DNA from: JAJPJX01 sp964568355
Lineage (GTDB): Bacteria; Acidobacteriota; Terriglobia; Bryobacterales; Bryobacteraceae
Reading direction: 5' to 3'
Length of the DNA stretch: 10,170 nucleotides
Assembly: GCA_964568355.1 (NCBI GenBank)
Contig: CAZMRK010000593.1
Coordinates: forward strand, 1 to 10,170
Position 1 is the first letter of the stretch, and every line of letters begins with the position of its first letter. Below the pieces are notes generated by a model. That model was given only the letters and a program-made list of their open reading frames with translations. It was not told where the DNA came from and did no database searches. The translations under genes and the position numbers were made by a program. This document shows, one piece after another, positions 1-6,255 of the stretch.

Positions 1-162
1 GCGGAAGGCCTGCTCCAGGGAGAAGATGAAAAGCTTCTGAAGCATCTCGATCACGTAATCGTAGGTGTGGTCATTGTCGTCAAGCAGCACCACGTGGTAG
101 AGCGGAACAAACTGTTCCTGCTCCACGGTTTCGGTCTCTGGTGAGAGAGTGGTCTTCCCCAT
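1..162 (-). CDS. clpS: ATP-dependent Clp protease adaptor ClpS, partial (N-terminal 54 residues)
   Basis: ClpS delivers N-degron substrates to the ClpAP (or ClpCP) protease in the cytoplasm. The visible part reads from an ATG at 162 to the left edge without a stop. It has a short acidic, disordered N-terminal tail (about residues 1-20), then the first strand and helix of the ClpS core: YHVVLLDDNDHTYDYV at residues 22-37, then IEMLQKLF at 38-45. This aligns with the E. coli segment YKVILVNDDYTPMEFV. The pocket loop is changed: Asn-Asp-Asp becomes Asp28-Asp29-Asn30, and the gatekeeper Met position is Tyr34. The pocket histidine and C-terminal half lie outside the window. I see no clear Shine-Dalgarno before the ATG. 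The sugar transferase gene lies 80 bases upstream on the same strand. A clp ATPase gene beyond the left edge is possible but not visible. Confidence 0.9.
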   Translation of the reverse strand, partial: MGKTTLSPETETVEQEQFVPLYHVVLLDDNDHTYDYVIEMLQKLFIFSLEQAFR

Positions 163-221
163 GGATCCGGATCGGTGCAGTGGACGCTAACGCCCGAGAA
201 TGATCCCCGCGCGTCTGTATT

Positions 222-251
222 AGTATGGCATGGCGTCCGGCATCAGGTCAT
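222..251 (-). promoter_or_regulatory. possible weak promoter for clpS
   Basis: On the minus strand, CATACT (222-227) matches 4 of 6 of the -10 consensus. ATGACC (246-251) matches 4 of 6 of the -35 consensus, with an 18-base spacer. The -35 lies inside the last codons of the sugar transferase gene. It is the best match I found by eye in the 80-base gap upstream of clpS. It is weak, and clpS could instead be read through from the upstream gene. Confidence 0.2.
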
Positions 252-1604
252 AGGGCCCTGAATGATGTGCTTTAACGTACGAAGCAGAACATAGGCATCC
301 AGGCTGAACGACATGTGCTTGATGTAGTAGAGGTCGTACTCCAGCATTTCCACAGGCGGAAGCGTATAGGGAGAATCGTTCTCGTGGATCTGTGCCCACC
401 CGGTCAGGCCGGGCTTGACCCGGTGCCGGTGCCGGAAATAGGGGATCTGGCGTTCACATTCCGCCACCATTTCCGGATGCAAGGCCTTCGGTCCCACCAT
501 CGACATCTCGCCGCGGAGCACGTTCCAAAGAGACGGAAGGTCGGTGATTCGAAACTTCCAGATCATCTGTCCGATGGCGGTGCGTTTGGTGCCCGGCAGC
601 GTTCCCAGCCGGCGAACCCGGAAGGCATAGTGCGTGAATACCTTACCCGCGCGCCCCACGCGCTCTTCACGCCACAGCACAGGTCCGGGCGAAGTCAGGC
701 GAATGGCGAGGGCGATCAGCAGCATCAGCGGCATCGCGAGCAGGCCGGCCACCAGGGCGAAGCAAAAGTTGAAGGCCGGCTGGTACCGCAGGTTCTCCGA
801 ACTTGGCGCGAACTCGGCCGAGAGGATCAGTTGCGCCGGGCGGAGCCCCGTGGTCGCCACCCTGCCGCATACGATCTCGAAGGTGGTAGGCGCCTCTTCG
901 ATCTGGTAACCGGCGAAGCGCAGCTTGAGCAGATCCGCGACGGGCATCTTCTGCCGCCTGTCGGATAATCCAACGACGATGCAGTCCGGATTCACGCTGC
1001 GCGCGATATCGCTCAGATCGGCCATCGAACCCAGGCATTTCCCCTGGCTGCGCGAATAGCCCGCGCCGCTTTCCAGGTCGCCGATATAGCCGGCCACGGC
1101 CAACCCCAGGTCGCCGCGTTGCGCGATCCGCTCGGCGATCTCCGCTACCAGGGGATTGATCCCCACAAACAAAATGCGCCGTTTATCCACCACGCTCAGC
1201 ACCAGCGAGGTGTACAAATAGCGCCAGAATACCAGCAGCACCATGGCCAGCAGGCTGCCCACCAGCATCACTCGCACCGGCACGCGCAGCGAGGGCCGGA
1301 AATAGGTGATACCGGCCTCCACCAGAAGCGCGATTCCGAAGCCCGCGCACAGTTGCTGCATCAATGCCAGCCACGAATGGACATAGAGCCGGGAGTAGAG
1401 GTCCTGCAGGTGCATGCTCACCAGCACGGCCACCAGCACCCAGACCAGCCCTGCCCAACCGCCGGTGTCCAGCAGCACCACCTGCGGATCCACCGGCAGG
1501 ACCGCAAAACTCGCCAAAATATAAGCGTAGGCAAGCAGAATCGTTTCGGTGACCAGCAAACCCGTCACACCAGTGGGAGCGTGAATGCGGAGAAGGCGAC
1601 TCAT
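243..1604 (-). CDS. Polyprenyl-phosphate sugar phosphotransferase (exopolysaccharide priming enzyme)
   Basis: Enzymes of this family move a sugar-1-phosphate from a nucleotide sugar to undecaprenyl phosphate at the inner membrane, the first step of capsule, exopolysaccharide or O-antigen repeat-unit synthesis. The 453-residue protein has the long (WcaJ/EpsB-like) layout. Hydrophobic segments lie at about 12-38, 50-66, 80-101 and 110-138. A nucleotide-binding-like Rossmann domain spans 141-255 (ILFVGINPLVAEIAERIAQR). A fifth hydrophobic segment at 278-303 leads into the C-terminal catalytic domain. Family landmarks are TSPGP (304-308), RVGRAGKVF (315-323), LWNVLRGEMSMVGP (359-372), VKPGLTGWAQIH (396-407) and YDLYYIKHMS (423-432). 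Odd points: the usual Asp-Glu dyad before LPxL reads Thr354-Asp355, KFR reads AFR, GPRP reads GPKA, and the loop between them is short. The family is sure; sugar and pathway are unknown. The ATG at 1604 has no good ribosome site. Its likely promoter has a perfect TATAAT. Confidence 0.88.
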   Translation of the reverse strand: MSRLLRIHAPTGVTGLLVTETILLAYAYILASFAVLPVDPQVVLLDTGGWAGLVWVLVAVLVSMHLQDLYSRLYVHSWLALMQQLCAGFGIALLVEAGITYFRPSLRVPVRVMLVGSLLAMVLLVFWRYLYTSLVLSVVDKRRILFVGINPLVAEIAERIAQRGDLGLAVAGYIGDLESGAGYSRSQGKCLGSMADLSDIARSVNPDCIVVGLSDRRQKMPVADLLKLRFAGYQIEEAPTTFEIVCGRVATTGLRPAQLILSAEFAPSSENLRYQPAFNFCFALVAGLLAMPLMLLIALAIRLTSPGPVLWREERVGRAGKVFTHYAFRVRRLGTLPGTKRTAIGQMIWKFRITDLPSLWNVLRGEMSMVGPKALHPEMVAECERQIPYFRHRHRVKPGLTGWAQIHENDSPYTLPPVEMLEYDLYYIKHMSFSLDAYVLLRTLKHIIQGPMT

Positions 1605-1621
1605 CCGATATAGGAGGGCGA

Positions 1622-1638
1622 CTCGCGAACTGCGCGAG
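1622..1638. repeat. hairpin in the leader of the sugar transferase gene
   Basis: CTCGCG and CGCGAG form a perfect 6-bp inverted repeat around a 5-base loop. It lies between the predicted minus-strand start point and the start codon at 1604, so it would sit in the 5' leader of the sugar transferase mRNA. There is no T-run on either side, so it does not look like an intrinsic terminator. A role in mRNA stability or protein binding is only a guess. Confidence 0.45.
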
Positions 1639-1646
1639 AAGATTCT

Positions 1647-1652
1647 ATTATA
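1647..1652 (-). promoter_or_regulatory. -10 element for the sugar transferase gene
   Basis: The minus strand reads a perfect TATAAT here, in an AT-rich patch of an otherwise GC-rich region, 43 bases upstream of the sugar transferase ATG. The -35 is weak: TCACTC at 1670-1675 with a 17-base spacer. The -10 quality and the location make a sigma-70-type promoter likely. A transcript would start near 1640 and carry the hairpin at 1622-1638. Confidence 0.5.
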
Positions 1653-1710
1653 CCGGCGCCTTCGTGGTCGAGTGAGAGTACTGGTACCATAGTTGCAGAG
1701 TCTCTAGTAC

Positions 1711-1733
1711 GAGCTCTCCCTCGGGAGCGGCTC
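1711..1733. repeat. imperfect palindrome just upstream of the iscS -35 element
   Basis: An inverted repeat with arms GAGCTCTCC and GGGAGCGGCTC forms a stem of about 9-10 pairs with one bulged C and a CTCG tetraloop. It abuts the TTGACA at 1736-1741. Its position suits an operator for a regulator of the isc genes, but no regulator gene is visible and the sequence is not a recognisable IscR or Fur box. It has no T-run, so a terminator is unlikely. Confidence 0.35.
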
Positions 1734-1735
1734 GG

Positions 1736-1764
1736 TTGACAGTCCCCGACGGATGCGTCATCTT
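1736..1764 (+). promoter_or_regulatory. possible promoter of the isc operon
   Basis: A perfect -35 hexamer TTGACA (1736-1741) is followed, after 17 bases, by CATCTT (1759-1764), which matches only 3 of 6 of the -10 consensus. If used, transcription would begin near 1771, leaving a leader of about 9 bases before the iscS ATG. That fits the lack of a ribosome site there. The weak -10 could imply dependence on an activator. Moderate to low confidence. Confidence 0.35.
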
Positions 1765-1779
1765 CGCTGATAGAGCCGT

Positions 1780-3000
1780 ATGTCCACTCCGATCTACCTC
1801 GATAACCACGCCACCACTCCGATCGATCCCCGGGTTCTCGACGCCATGATGCCATATCTGACCAACCGGTTCGGCAATGCGGCGAGCCGCAACCACAGCT
1901 TCGGCTGGGAGGCGGAGAAGGCAGTCGAGGATGCCCGCAGGAAGATCGGCGATCTGATCGGCGCCACCGGCAAAGAGATTGTCTTCACCAGCGGCGCCAC
2001 CGAATCCGACAACCTGGCGCTCAAAGGCGTCGCGGAGATGTATGCCGAACGCGGCAACCACCTCATCACGGCCACCACCGAGCATAAAGCCATTCTCGAT
2101 ACGTGCAAACGGCTCGAAAAGCGCGGCTGCCGTGTCACCTACCTGCCGGTGGGCAAGGACGGCCTGGTGGACCTGGATCAACTGCGCGACGCCCTGACGG
2201 ACCAGACCATCCTGGTCAGCATCATGTACGCCAACAACGAGATCGGCGTGGTGCAGCCCGTCGCGGAGATCGGCCGGATCTGCCGTGAGCGCGGCGTCCT
2301 GTTCCACAGCGATGCCGTTCAGGCAGTCGGCAAAATTCCGGTCGATGTCGGCGCCGATTCGATCGACCTGCTCTCCATCAGCGCCCACAAAATCTACGGC
2401 CCCAAGGGAGTGGGTGCGCTTTATGTGCGCCGCCGCAACCCCCGCGTGCAACTGACCGCGCAGATGGATGGCGGCGGCCACGAGCGCGGCATGCGCTCCG
2501 GCACCCTGAACGTGCCGGGCATTGTCGGTTTGGGCGAGGCCTGCGCCATCTGCAAACACGAGATGGCCGAAGAAGCCTCCCGCCTGGCCGCCCTGCGCGA
2601 CCGCCTGCGCGCGAAGCTCGAAGCCGGTCTGGATGAAGTTTACGTCAACGGCTCCTGGGAACATCGCCTGCCGCACAACCTCAACATGAGCTTCGCGTAT
2701 GTCGAGGGCGAATCGCTGCTCATGGGGATGAATGACGTGGCGGTCTCGAGCGGGTCGGCCTGCACCTCGGCCACTCTCGAGCCCAGCTATGTGCTGAAGG
2801 CATTGGGCGTGGGTGACGATCTCGCTCACACCTCCATCCGCTTCGGCCTGGGACGATTCAATACGGAGGCCGAGGTCGATTACGTGGCGAATCGTGTGAT
2901 CGAGGTCGTGCGGAAACTGCGCGAGTTGTCTCCTCTTTACGAGATGGCCAAAGAAGGTGTGGACCTTCACAAGGTGGATTGGGCGGCGCAGAGCCATTAG
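1780..3000 (+). CDS. iscS: Cysteine desulfurase IscS
   Basis: IscS is a pyridoxal-phosphate enzyme that converts L-cysteine to L-alanine and carries the sulfur as a persulfide to IscU and other acceptors. The 406-residue protein has the usual IscS length (E. coli has 404). Landmarks: YLDNHATTP at 6-14, FTSGATESDNLALKG at 69-83, TEHKAIL at 100-106 with the cofactor-stacking His102, NNEIGVVQP at 152-160, HSDAVQAVGK at 176-185, and the cofactor lysine Lys204 in SISAHKIYGPKG. The catalytic cysteine is Cys328 in SSGSACTSATLEPSYVLKA, on the long mobile loop typical of IscS/NifS rather than SufS. The C-terminal tail (SPLYEMAKEGVDL, 384-396) that docks IscU in E. coli is present and very similar. An in-frame TAG at 1771-1773 leaves ATG 1780 as the start. 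No Shine-Dalgarno is visible. It is the first gene of the isc operon, and its stop overlaps the iscU ribosome site. Confidence 0.97.
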   Translation: MSTPIYLDNHATTPIDPRVLDAMMPYLTNRFGNAASRNHSFGWEAEKAVEDARRKIGDLIGATGKEIVFTSGATESDNLALKGVAEMYAERGNHLITATTEHKAILDTCKRLEKRGCRVTYLPVGKDGLVDLDQLRDALTDQTILVSIMYANNEIGVVQPVAEIGRICRERGVLFHSDAVQAVGKIPVDVGADSIDLLSISAHKIYGPKGVGALYVRRRNPRVQLTAQMDGGGHERGMRSGTLNVPGIVGLGEACAICKHEMAEEASRLAALRDRLRAKLEAGLDEVYVNGSWEHRLPHNLNMSFAYVEGESLLMGMNDVAVSSGSACTSATLEPSYVLKALGVGDDLAHTSIRFGLGRFNTEAEVDYVANRVIEVVRKLRELSPLYEMAKEGVDLHKVDWAAQSH

Positions 3001-3003
3001 GAG
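2999..3003 (+). promoter_or_regulatory. ribosome binding site of iscU
   Basis: AGGAG lies 5 bases before the ATG at 3009 and overlaps the iscS stop codon. It decides the iscU start. The frame is open further upstream to an ATG at 2979 inside iscS, but that ATG lacks such a site and would add ten residues absent from known IscU proteins. The overlap suggests translational coupling of iscS and iscU. Confidence 0.8.
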
Positions 3004-3008
3004 CACAT

Positions 3009-3395
3009 ATGGCATATTCGGAGAAAGTCCTGGACCATTACAACCATCCGCGCAATGTCGGCTCTCTCGACAAGAGCGATCCGTGCGTGGGCACCGGCAT
3101 TGTGGGCGCGCCGGAGTGCGGCGATGTCATGAAACTGCAATTGAAGGTCAATCCGGATACGGGAATCATCGACGATGCCCGCTTTAAGACCTTCGGCTGC
3201 GGAAGCGCGATCGCCAGCTCGTCGCTTGCCACCGAATGGCTCAAGGGCAAAACCGTGGACGAAGCGCTGACCATCCGCAACACCGATATCGTTCAGGAAC
3301 TGAGCCTGCCCCCGGTGAAGATTCACTGCTCCGTGCTCGCCGAGGACGCCATCCGTGCCGCCATCAGCGATTACCAGCAGAAGCAGAAGAAGTAA
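3009..3395 (+). CDS. iscU: Iron-sulfur cluster scaffold protein IscU
   Basis: IscU is the scaffold on which [2Fe-2S] and [4Fe-4S] clusters are built from iron and IscS-derived sulfur before transfer to target proteins. The 128-residue protein matches E. coli IscU (also 128) along its whole length. The three cluster ligands are Cys37 in GAPECGD, Cys64 in FKTFGCGSAIASSS and Cys107 in KIHCSVLAEDAI. Asp39, which makes the cluster labile, and His106 are also present. The HscA recognition motif LPPVK is at 100-104, which agrees with the hscB and hscA genes that follow. A further Cys26 is not a usual ligand; it replaces an acidic or Asn position in E. coli. The A-type carrier gene iscA, which normally follows iscU, is absent; hscB begins 11 bases after the stop. 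Confidence 0.97.
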   Translation: MAYSEKVLDHYNHPRNVGSLDKSDPCVGTGIVGAPECGDVMKLQLKVNPDTGIIDDARFKTFGCGSAIASSSLATEWLKGKTVDEALTIRNTDIVQELSLPPVKIHCSVLAEDAIRAAISDYQQKQKK

Positions 3396-3406
3396 CTGGC
3401 CCCGGC

Positions 3407-3919
3407 GTGACTGACTACTACCGCCTCCTCGGTCTGGAAGCCCGCCTCTGCCTGGAGCCCGACGACCTGGAGCGCCGTTTCTACCAGCTCAGCCGTAGCC
3501 TCCACCCCGACCGTTTCGCCCGCGCCAGCCTCCAGGAAAGGCGTGCCGCCGAAAATACCGCTGCCCTGCTAAACGACGCCTACCGTACGCTCCAGGATCC
3601 GCTGACCCGCGCGGAGTACCTGCTCCGCCAGGAGCAATTCACCGGGAAGTCCAACTCCCCCGCCCTGCTCGCCGAGGTCTTCGAGCTGAATCAGGAATTG
3701 GAAGAGCTAAAATTAGAAGGAGACTCCGACCGTCTCCGGGCTGCGGCCGCGCGATTTCAATCCCTGGTGAACCAGGTGGATGCTGAGCTGGCCGTCCGAT
3801 TTCAGGAGTACGATCAGACCCGGAGCCGCGCAACGCTCCAGGCGATTCGGGAGATGCTAGATCGCCGCAAGTATCTCGCAAATCTCATAAAAGAACTGGC
3901 TGCCGCCGGTTTCGCGTAG
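3407..3919 (+). CDS. hscB: Fe-S assembly co-chaperone HscB (J-domain protein)
   Basis: HscB brings IscU to the chaperone HscA and stimulates its ATPase. From the GTG at 3407 the product is 170 residues, close to the 171 of E. coli. The J-domain begins with DYYRLLGL (3-10) and carries the essential HPD tripeptide at 33-35 in SLHPDRFARAS, followed by LLNDAYRTLQDPLTRAEYLL (54-73). The C-terminal half (about 85-167) is the three-helix IscU-binding domain, with FELNQELEELK at 92-102 and RKYLANLIKEL near the end. The N-terminal zinc-binding cysteine pairs of the eukaryotic homologue are lacking. The frame stays open upstream through iscU, but the family pattern starts right at this GTG. No good ribosome site precedes it, so coupling to iscU, which stops 11 bases earlier, is likely. 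Confidence 0.93.
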   Translation: MTDYYRLLGLEARLCLEPDDLERRFYQLSRSLHPDRFARASLQERRAAENTAALLNDAYRTLQDPLTRAEYLLRQEQFTGKSNSPALLAEVFELNQELEELKLEGDSDRLRAAAARFQSLVNQVDAELAVRFQEYDQTRSRATLQAIREMLDRRKYLANLIKELAAAGFA

Positions 3920-3935
3920 AAGCAGCGAATTCACT

Positions 3936-5783
3936 ATGTCCTCGGTCTTGCCCGCAGATTCCGGTCCTCGCGTGGTTGGTATCGATCTGGGAACCACCAA
4001 CAGCCTGGTGGCCTGCCTGGAAAGTGCGGGAACCCTTCCGCGCGTGATCCCCGGCGGTCCGGAAGCCATCGTTCCGAGCGTGGTCTCGCTCTCGCCCTCC
4101 GGCGAACTGCTCGCCGGCAATGCCGCTCGCGACCTGCTGCTCACCTCCCCGGAGCGCTCCGCCTATTCCGTCAAACGGCTCATGGGGAAGGGCCTCCCCG
4201 ATCTGGGCGGCGACCTGGCCCTGTTTCCTTTCCGCATTGCCGAAGATAGCGGGCAGGTGATCCGGGTACGTCTCGGCGACCGGACGTTCACGCCGCCCGA
4301 GCTCTCAGCCGCCATCCTGCGCGGGTTGAAACAGAATGCCGAGGCCTACCTGGGCGAATCCGTAACGCAGGCCGTCATCACCGTCCCCGCCTATTTCAAC
4401 GATGCGCAGCGCCAGGCCACCCGCGATGCCGGGCGCATCGCCGGCCTGGAGGTGCTGCGCCTGGTCAACGAGCCCACCGCCGCCGCGCTGGCCTACGGGC
4501 TCGATCGGCGCCGGGAAGGCATCATCGCCGTCTACGACCTGGGAGGCGGTACCTTCGATATCTCCATCCTGAAGCTCAGCGAGGGCATTTTCGAGGTCCT
4601 CGCCACCAACGGCGACACCCACCTGGGCGGCGACGATATCGATCACCGGCTGCTGCGCATCGCGCTGGAAGACATCGCCAGCGAGTGGGGAGAAGATCTG
4701 TCCGGCGATGCCCAGGCGGTGGAACTTCTGCGTCGCGCCGTCATCCGGGCCAAAGAGCAGCTATCCTTCGAGCCCTCCGCCGATCTCTCGCTCGAATACG
4801 GCGGCCGTCTCTACCAGCGCCATCTCACCCGCGAGCGCCTGGAGGCGCTGATCGCCGACCTGGTGGAACGCACGCTGGTCTCCTGCCGCGACTGCCTGCG
4901 CGATGCCAGCCTCTCTGTGGAACAAATCAACGAAGTGGTACTGGTCGGCGGATCTACCCGCATCCCCCTGGTCCGCCGCACGGTCGAGGCATTGTTCCGC
5001 AAAAAGCCGCACACTGAGCTGAACCCGGAGGAAGTGGTGGCATTGGGAGCGGCCGTGCAAGGCGGCATTCTCTCCGGGTCGGTCGAAGGCCAGTTGCTGC
5101 TCGATGTGACCCCGCTCTCGCTGGGCATCGAAACTCTGGGGGGCGCCGTCTCCCGCCTGATCGAACGCAACTCCACGATCCCCGCCAGCGCGACGGAAAC
5201 CTTTACCACCGCCGTCGATGGCCAGACCAACGTGTTGATCCACGTCCTGCAGGGGGAACGGGAACTGGCCAAAGATTGCCGCAGCCTGGCCCGGTTCGAT
5301 CTCCGGGACATCGATCCGCTCCCCGCCGGCCTGCCCCGCATCGAGGTCCGCTTCCTCATCGATGCCAACGGAATCCTGAACGTCACCGCCCGCGATGCGC
5401 GCACCGGTCGCGAGCATTCCGTGGAGGTAAAGCCTACCTATGGATTGACCAGCGAACAGGTGGACGCCATGATCTCGGAATCCATTGATTTCGCTGAAGA
5501 AGATTTCCACACCCGCCAACTGCTCGAAGCCCAGCGCGAAGCCGACACGGTACTGCAGGCTGTGGAAAAAGCCAGGCAAACCGACGCCTGGTGGGATCTC
5601 TCCGCCCAGGAGCGGGAGCAGATCAATCTCTCTGCCAATCGCCTGCTCCTGGTCTACCACTCCGGGGACGATTTGCTGCTACTCCGCCAGGTTCAGGAAC
5701 TCAACGCCGTCACCCAAAAACTGGCGGAAAACATGATGAACGCCGTGGTGCAAACTGCTCTGCGCGGCCTGAAAATCGAATAA
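3936..5783 (+). CDS. hscA: Fe-S assembly Hsp70-type chaperone HscA
   Basis: HscA is the Hsp70 relative dedicated to iron-sulfur biogenesis: it binds the LPPVK motif of IscU and uses ATP to promote cluster release. The 615-residue length equals the usual HscA size (616 in E. coli). The nucleotide-binding domain holds IDLGTTNSLVA (16-26), VNEPTAAALAYGLD (177-190), VYDLGGGTFDISIL (199-212) and VLVGGSTRIPLVRR (335-348). The interdomain linker and start of the substrate domain read LLLDVTPLSLGIETLGG (387-403), and NGILNVTARDARTGRE (478-493) is typical of Hsp70. The C-terminal helical lid is shorter than in DnaK and ends without the EEVD-like acidic tail. The short extension before the first strand (residues 1-12) is also HscA-like. 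The gene starts 16 bases after hscB with only a weak purine stretch upstream. Position between hscB and iscX supports HscA over DnaK. Confidence 0.96.
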   Translation: MSSVLPADSGPRVVGIDLGTTNSLVACLESAGTLPRVIPGGPEAIVPSVVSLSPSGELLAGNAARDLLLTSPERSAYSVKRLMGKGLPDLGGDLALFPFRIAEDSGQVIRVRLGDRTFTPPELSAAILRGLKQNAEAYLGESVTQAVITVPAYFNDAQRQATRDAGRIAGLEVLRLVNEPTAAALAYGLDRRREGIIAVYDLGGGTFDISILKLSEGIFEVLATNGDTHLGGDDIDHRLLRIALEDIASEWGEDLSGDAQAVELLRRAVIRAKEQLSFEPSADLSLEYGGRLYQRHLTRERLEALIADLVERTLVSCRDCLRDASLSVEQINEVVLVGGSTRIPLVRRTVEALFRKKPHTELNPEEVVALGAAVQGGILSGSVEGQLLLDVTPLSLGIETLGGAVSRLIERNSTIPASATETFTTAVDGQTNVLIHVLQGERELAKDCRSLARFDLRDIDPLPAGLPRIEVRFLIDANGILNVTARDARTGREHSVEVKPTYGLTSEQVDAMISESIDFAEEDFHTRQLLEAQREADTVLQAVEKARQTDAWWDLSAQEREQINLSANRLLLVYHSGDDLLLLRQVQELNAVTQKLAENMMNAVVQTALRGLKIE

Positions 5784-5797
5784 ACCTATTCATTGCT

Positions 5798-6004
5798 ATG
5801 ATTTGGACAGACGCAGAAGACATCGCCCTTTCCCTGCTGGGAAAATACCCGGCCATCGACCCACTGACCGTCCGCTTCACGGACCTGCGCCGCTGGGTCA
5901 CCGCTCTGCCCGATTTTGAAGACGATCCCCAAAACGTCTCGGAAAGCAAACTGGAGGCCATCCAGATGGCCTGGTACGAGGAGTGGAAGGACAGCCGCGA
6001 ATAA
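5798..6004 (+). CDS. iscX: Fe-S assembly protein IscX
   Basis: IscX (YfhJ) is a small acidic protein that binds IscS and iron and modulates the rate of cluster formation on IscU. The product is 68 residues (66 in E. coli). It shows the family pattern: WTDAEDIA at 3-10, DPLTVRFTDLRRWV at 21-34, LPDFEDDPQ at 37-45 and LEAIQMAWYEEW at 52-63. The run of acidic residues near 39-43 is the region thought to bind iron and IscS. The ATG at 5798 is chosen because the family begins there; a frame open further upstream runs inside hscA. No ribosome site is visible, although the gap to hscA is only 14 bases. A TGCTATGAT string spans the start codon and recurs after the gene. In E. coli, fdx lies between hscA and iscX; here it is missing. 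Confidence 0.92.
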   Translation: MIWTDAEDIALSLLGKYPAIDPLTVRFTDLRRWVTALPDFEDDPQNVSESKLEAIQMAWYEEWKDSRE

Positions 6005-6013
6005 TGCTATGAT
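6005..6013 (+). promoter_or_regulatory. extended -10 promoter upstream of rpmI
   Basis: TGC followed by TATGAT gives an extended -10 (TGn plus a 5 of 6 match), 39 bases before the L35 start codon. The -35 position (GGAAGG at 5985-5990) is poor, as is allowed for extended -10 promoters. A transcript would begin near 6020 and carry a small hairpin (CTTAC and GTAAG, 6022-6037) just before the ribosome site. This would let rpmI-rplT be made at a rate independent of the isc genes. Confidence 0.45.
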
Positions 6014-6041
6014 GGCAAAGACTTACCTGTTCGTAAGATCC

Positions 6042-6046
6042 AGGAA
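6042..6046 (+). promoter_or_regulatory. ribosome binding site of rpmI
   Basis: AGGAA is centred about 8 bases before the rpmI ATG at 6052. It is one of four clear sites in the window; the others precede iscU, rplT and the zapB-like gene. Confidence 0.7.
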
Positions 6047-6051
6047 CATTT

Positions 6052-6246
6052 ATGCCTAAGCTGAAGACTCACAAAGGTGCGTCCAAGCGGTTCAAGAAGA
6101 CCGGCACCGGTAAAGTGGTGCGCAATCATGCGTTCGCCCGGCACATCTTGACCTCCAAGACGCGCAAGCGCAAGCGGAAGCTGCGTGCCGGCGTGGTAGC
6201 CGACGAGGCCAACCAGCCAGCGCTGCTCCGCATGATTCCCTATTAG
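6052..6246 (+). CDS. rpmI: 50S ribosomal protein L35 (bL35)
   Basis: bL35 is a small, very basic protein of the large ribosomal subunit. The 64-residue product (65 in E. coli) begins MPKLKTHKGASKRFKKTGTG, the family signature, and contains the basic run SKTRKRKRKLR at 35-45. It ends in LLRMIPY, near the expected C-terminus. The ATG at 6052 has a good ribosome site and there is no plausible alternative. In most bacteria rpmI sits between infC and rplT. Here rplT follows as expected, but infC is not upstream: iscX is, 47 bases away. A probable extended -10 promoter lies in that gap. Confidence 0.97.
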   Translation: MPKLKTHKGASKRFKKTGTGKVVRNHAFARHILTSKTRKRKRKLRAGVVADEANQPALLRMIPY

Positions 6247-6255
6247 AAGATTTCC

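Noticed and set aside
315..968. Plus-strand open frames opposite the sugar transferase gene
   Set aside because: Composition is rich in Arg, His, Pro and Gln without motifs, and the minus-strand frame carries clear family signatures.
1605..1779. Riboswitch or small RNA between the sugar transferase and iscS
   Set aside because: The predicted isc leader is very short, and no known riboswitch core or terminator is recognisable.
2979..3008. Upstream ATG at 2979 as the iscU start
   Set aside because: It would overlap iscS by 22 bases and add ten non-conserved residues, and it lacks the AGGAG site that precedes ATG 3009.
1648..3015. Long minus-strand open frame of 455 codons opposite iscS
   Set aside because: It is antisense to a fully conserved iscS, and its translation is rich in His, Asp, Val and Gly with no recognisable motif, as expected for the reverse strand of GC-rich coding DNA.
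4761..5660. Minus-strand open frames of about 200-300 codons opposite hscA
   Set aside because: They overlap the conserved hscA and show no domain; they are by-products of high GC.
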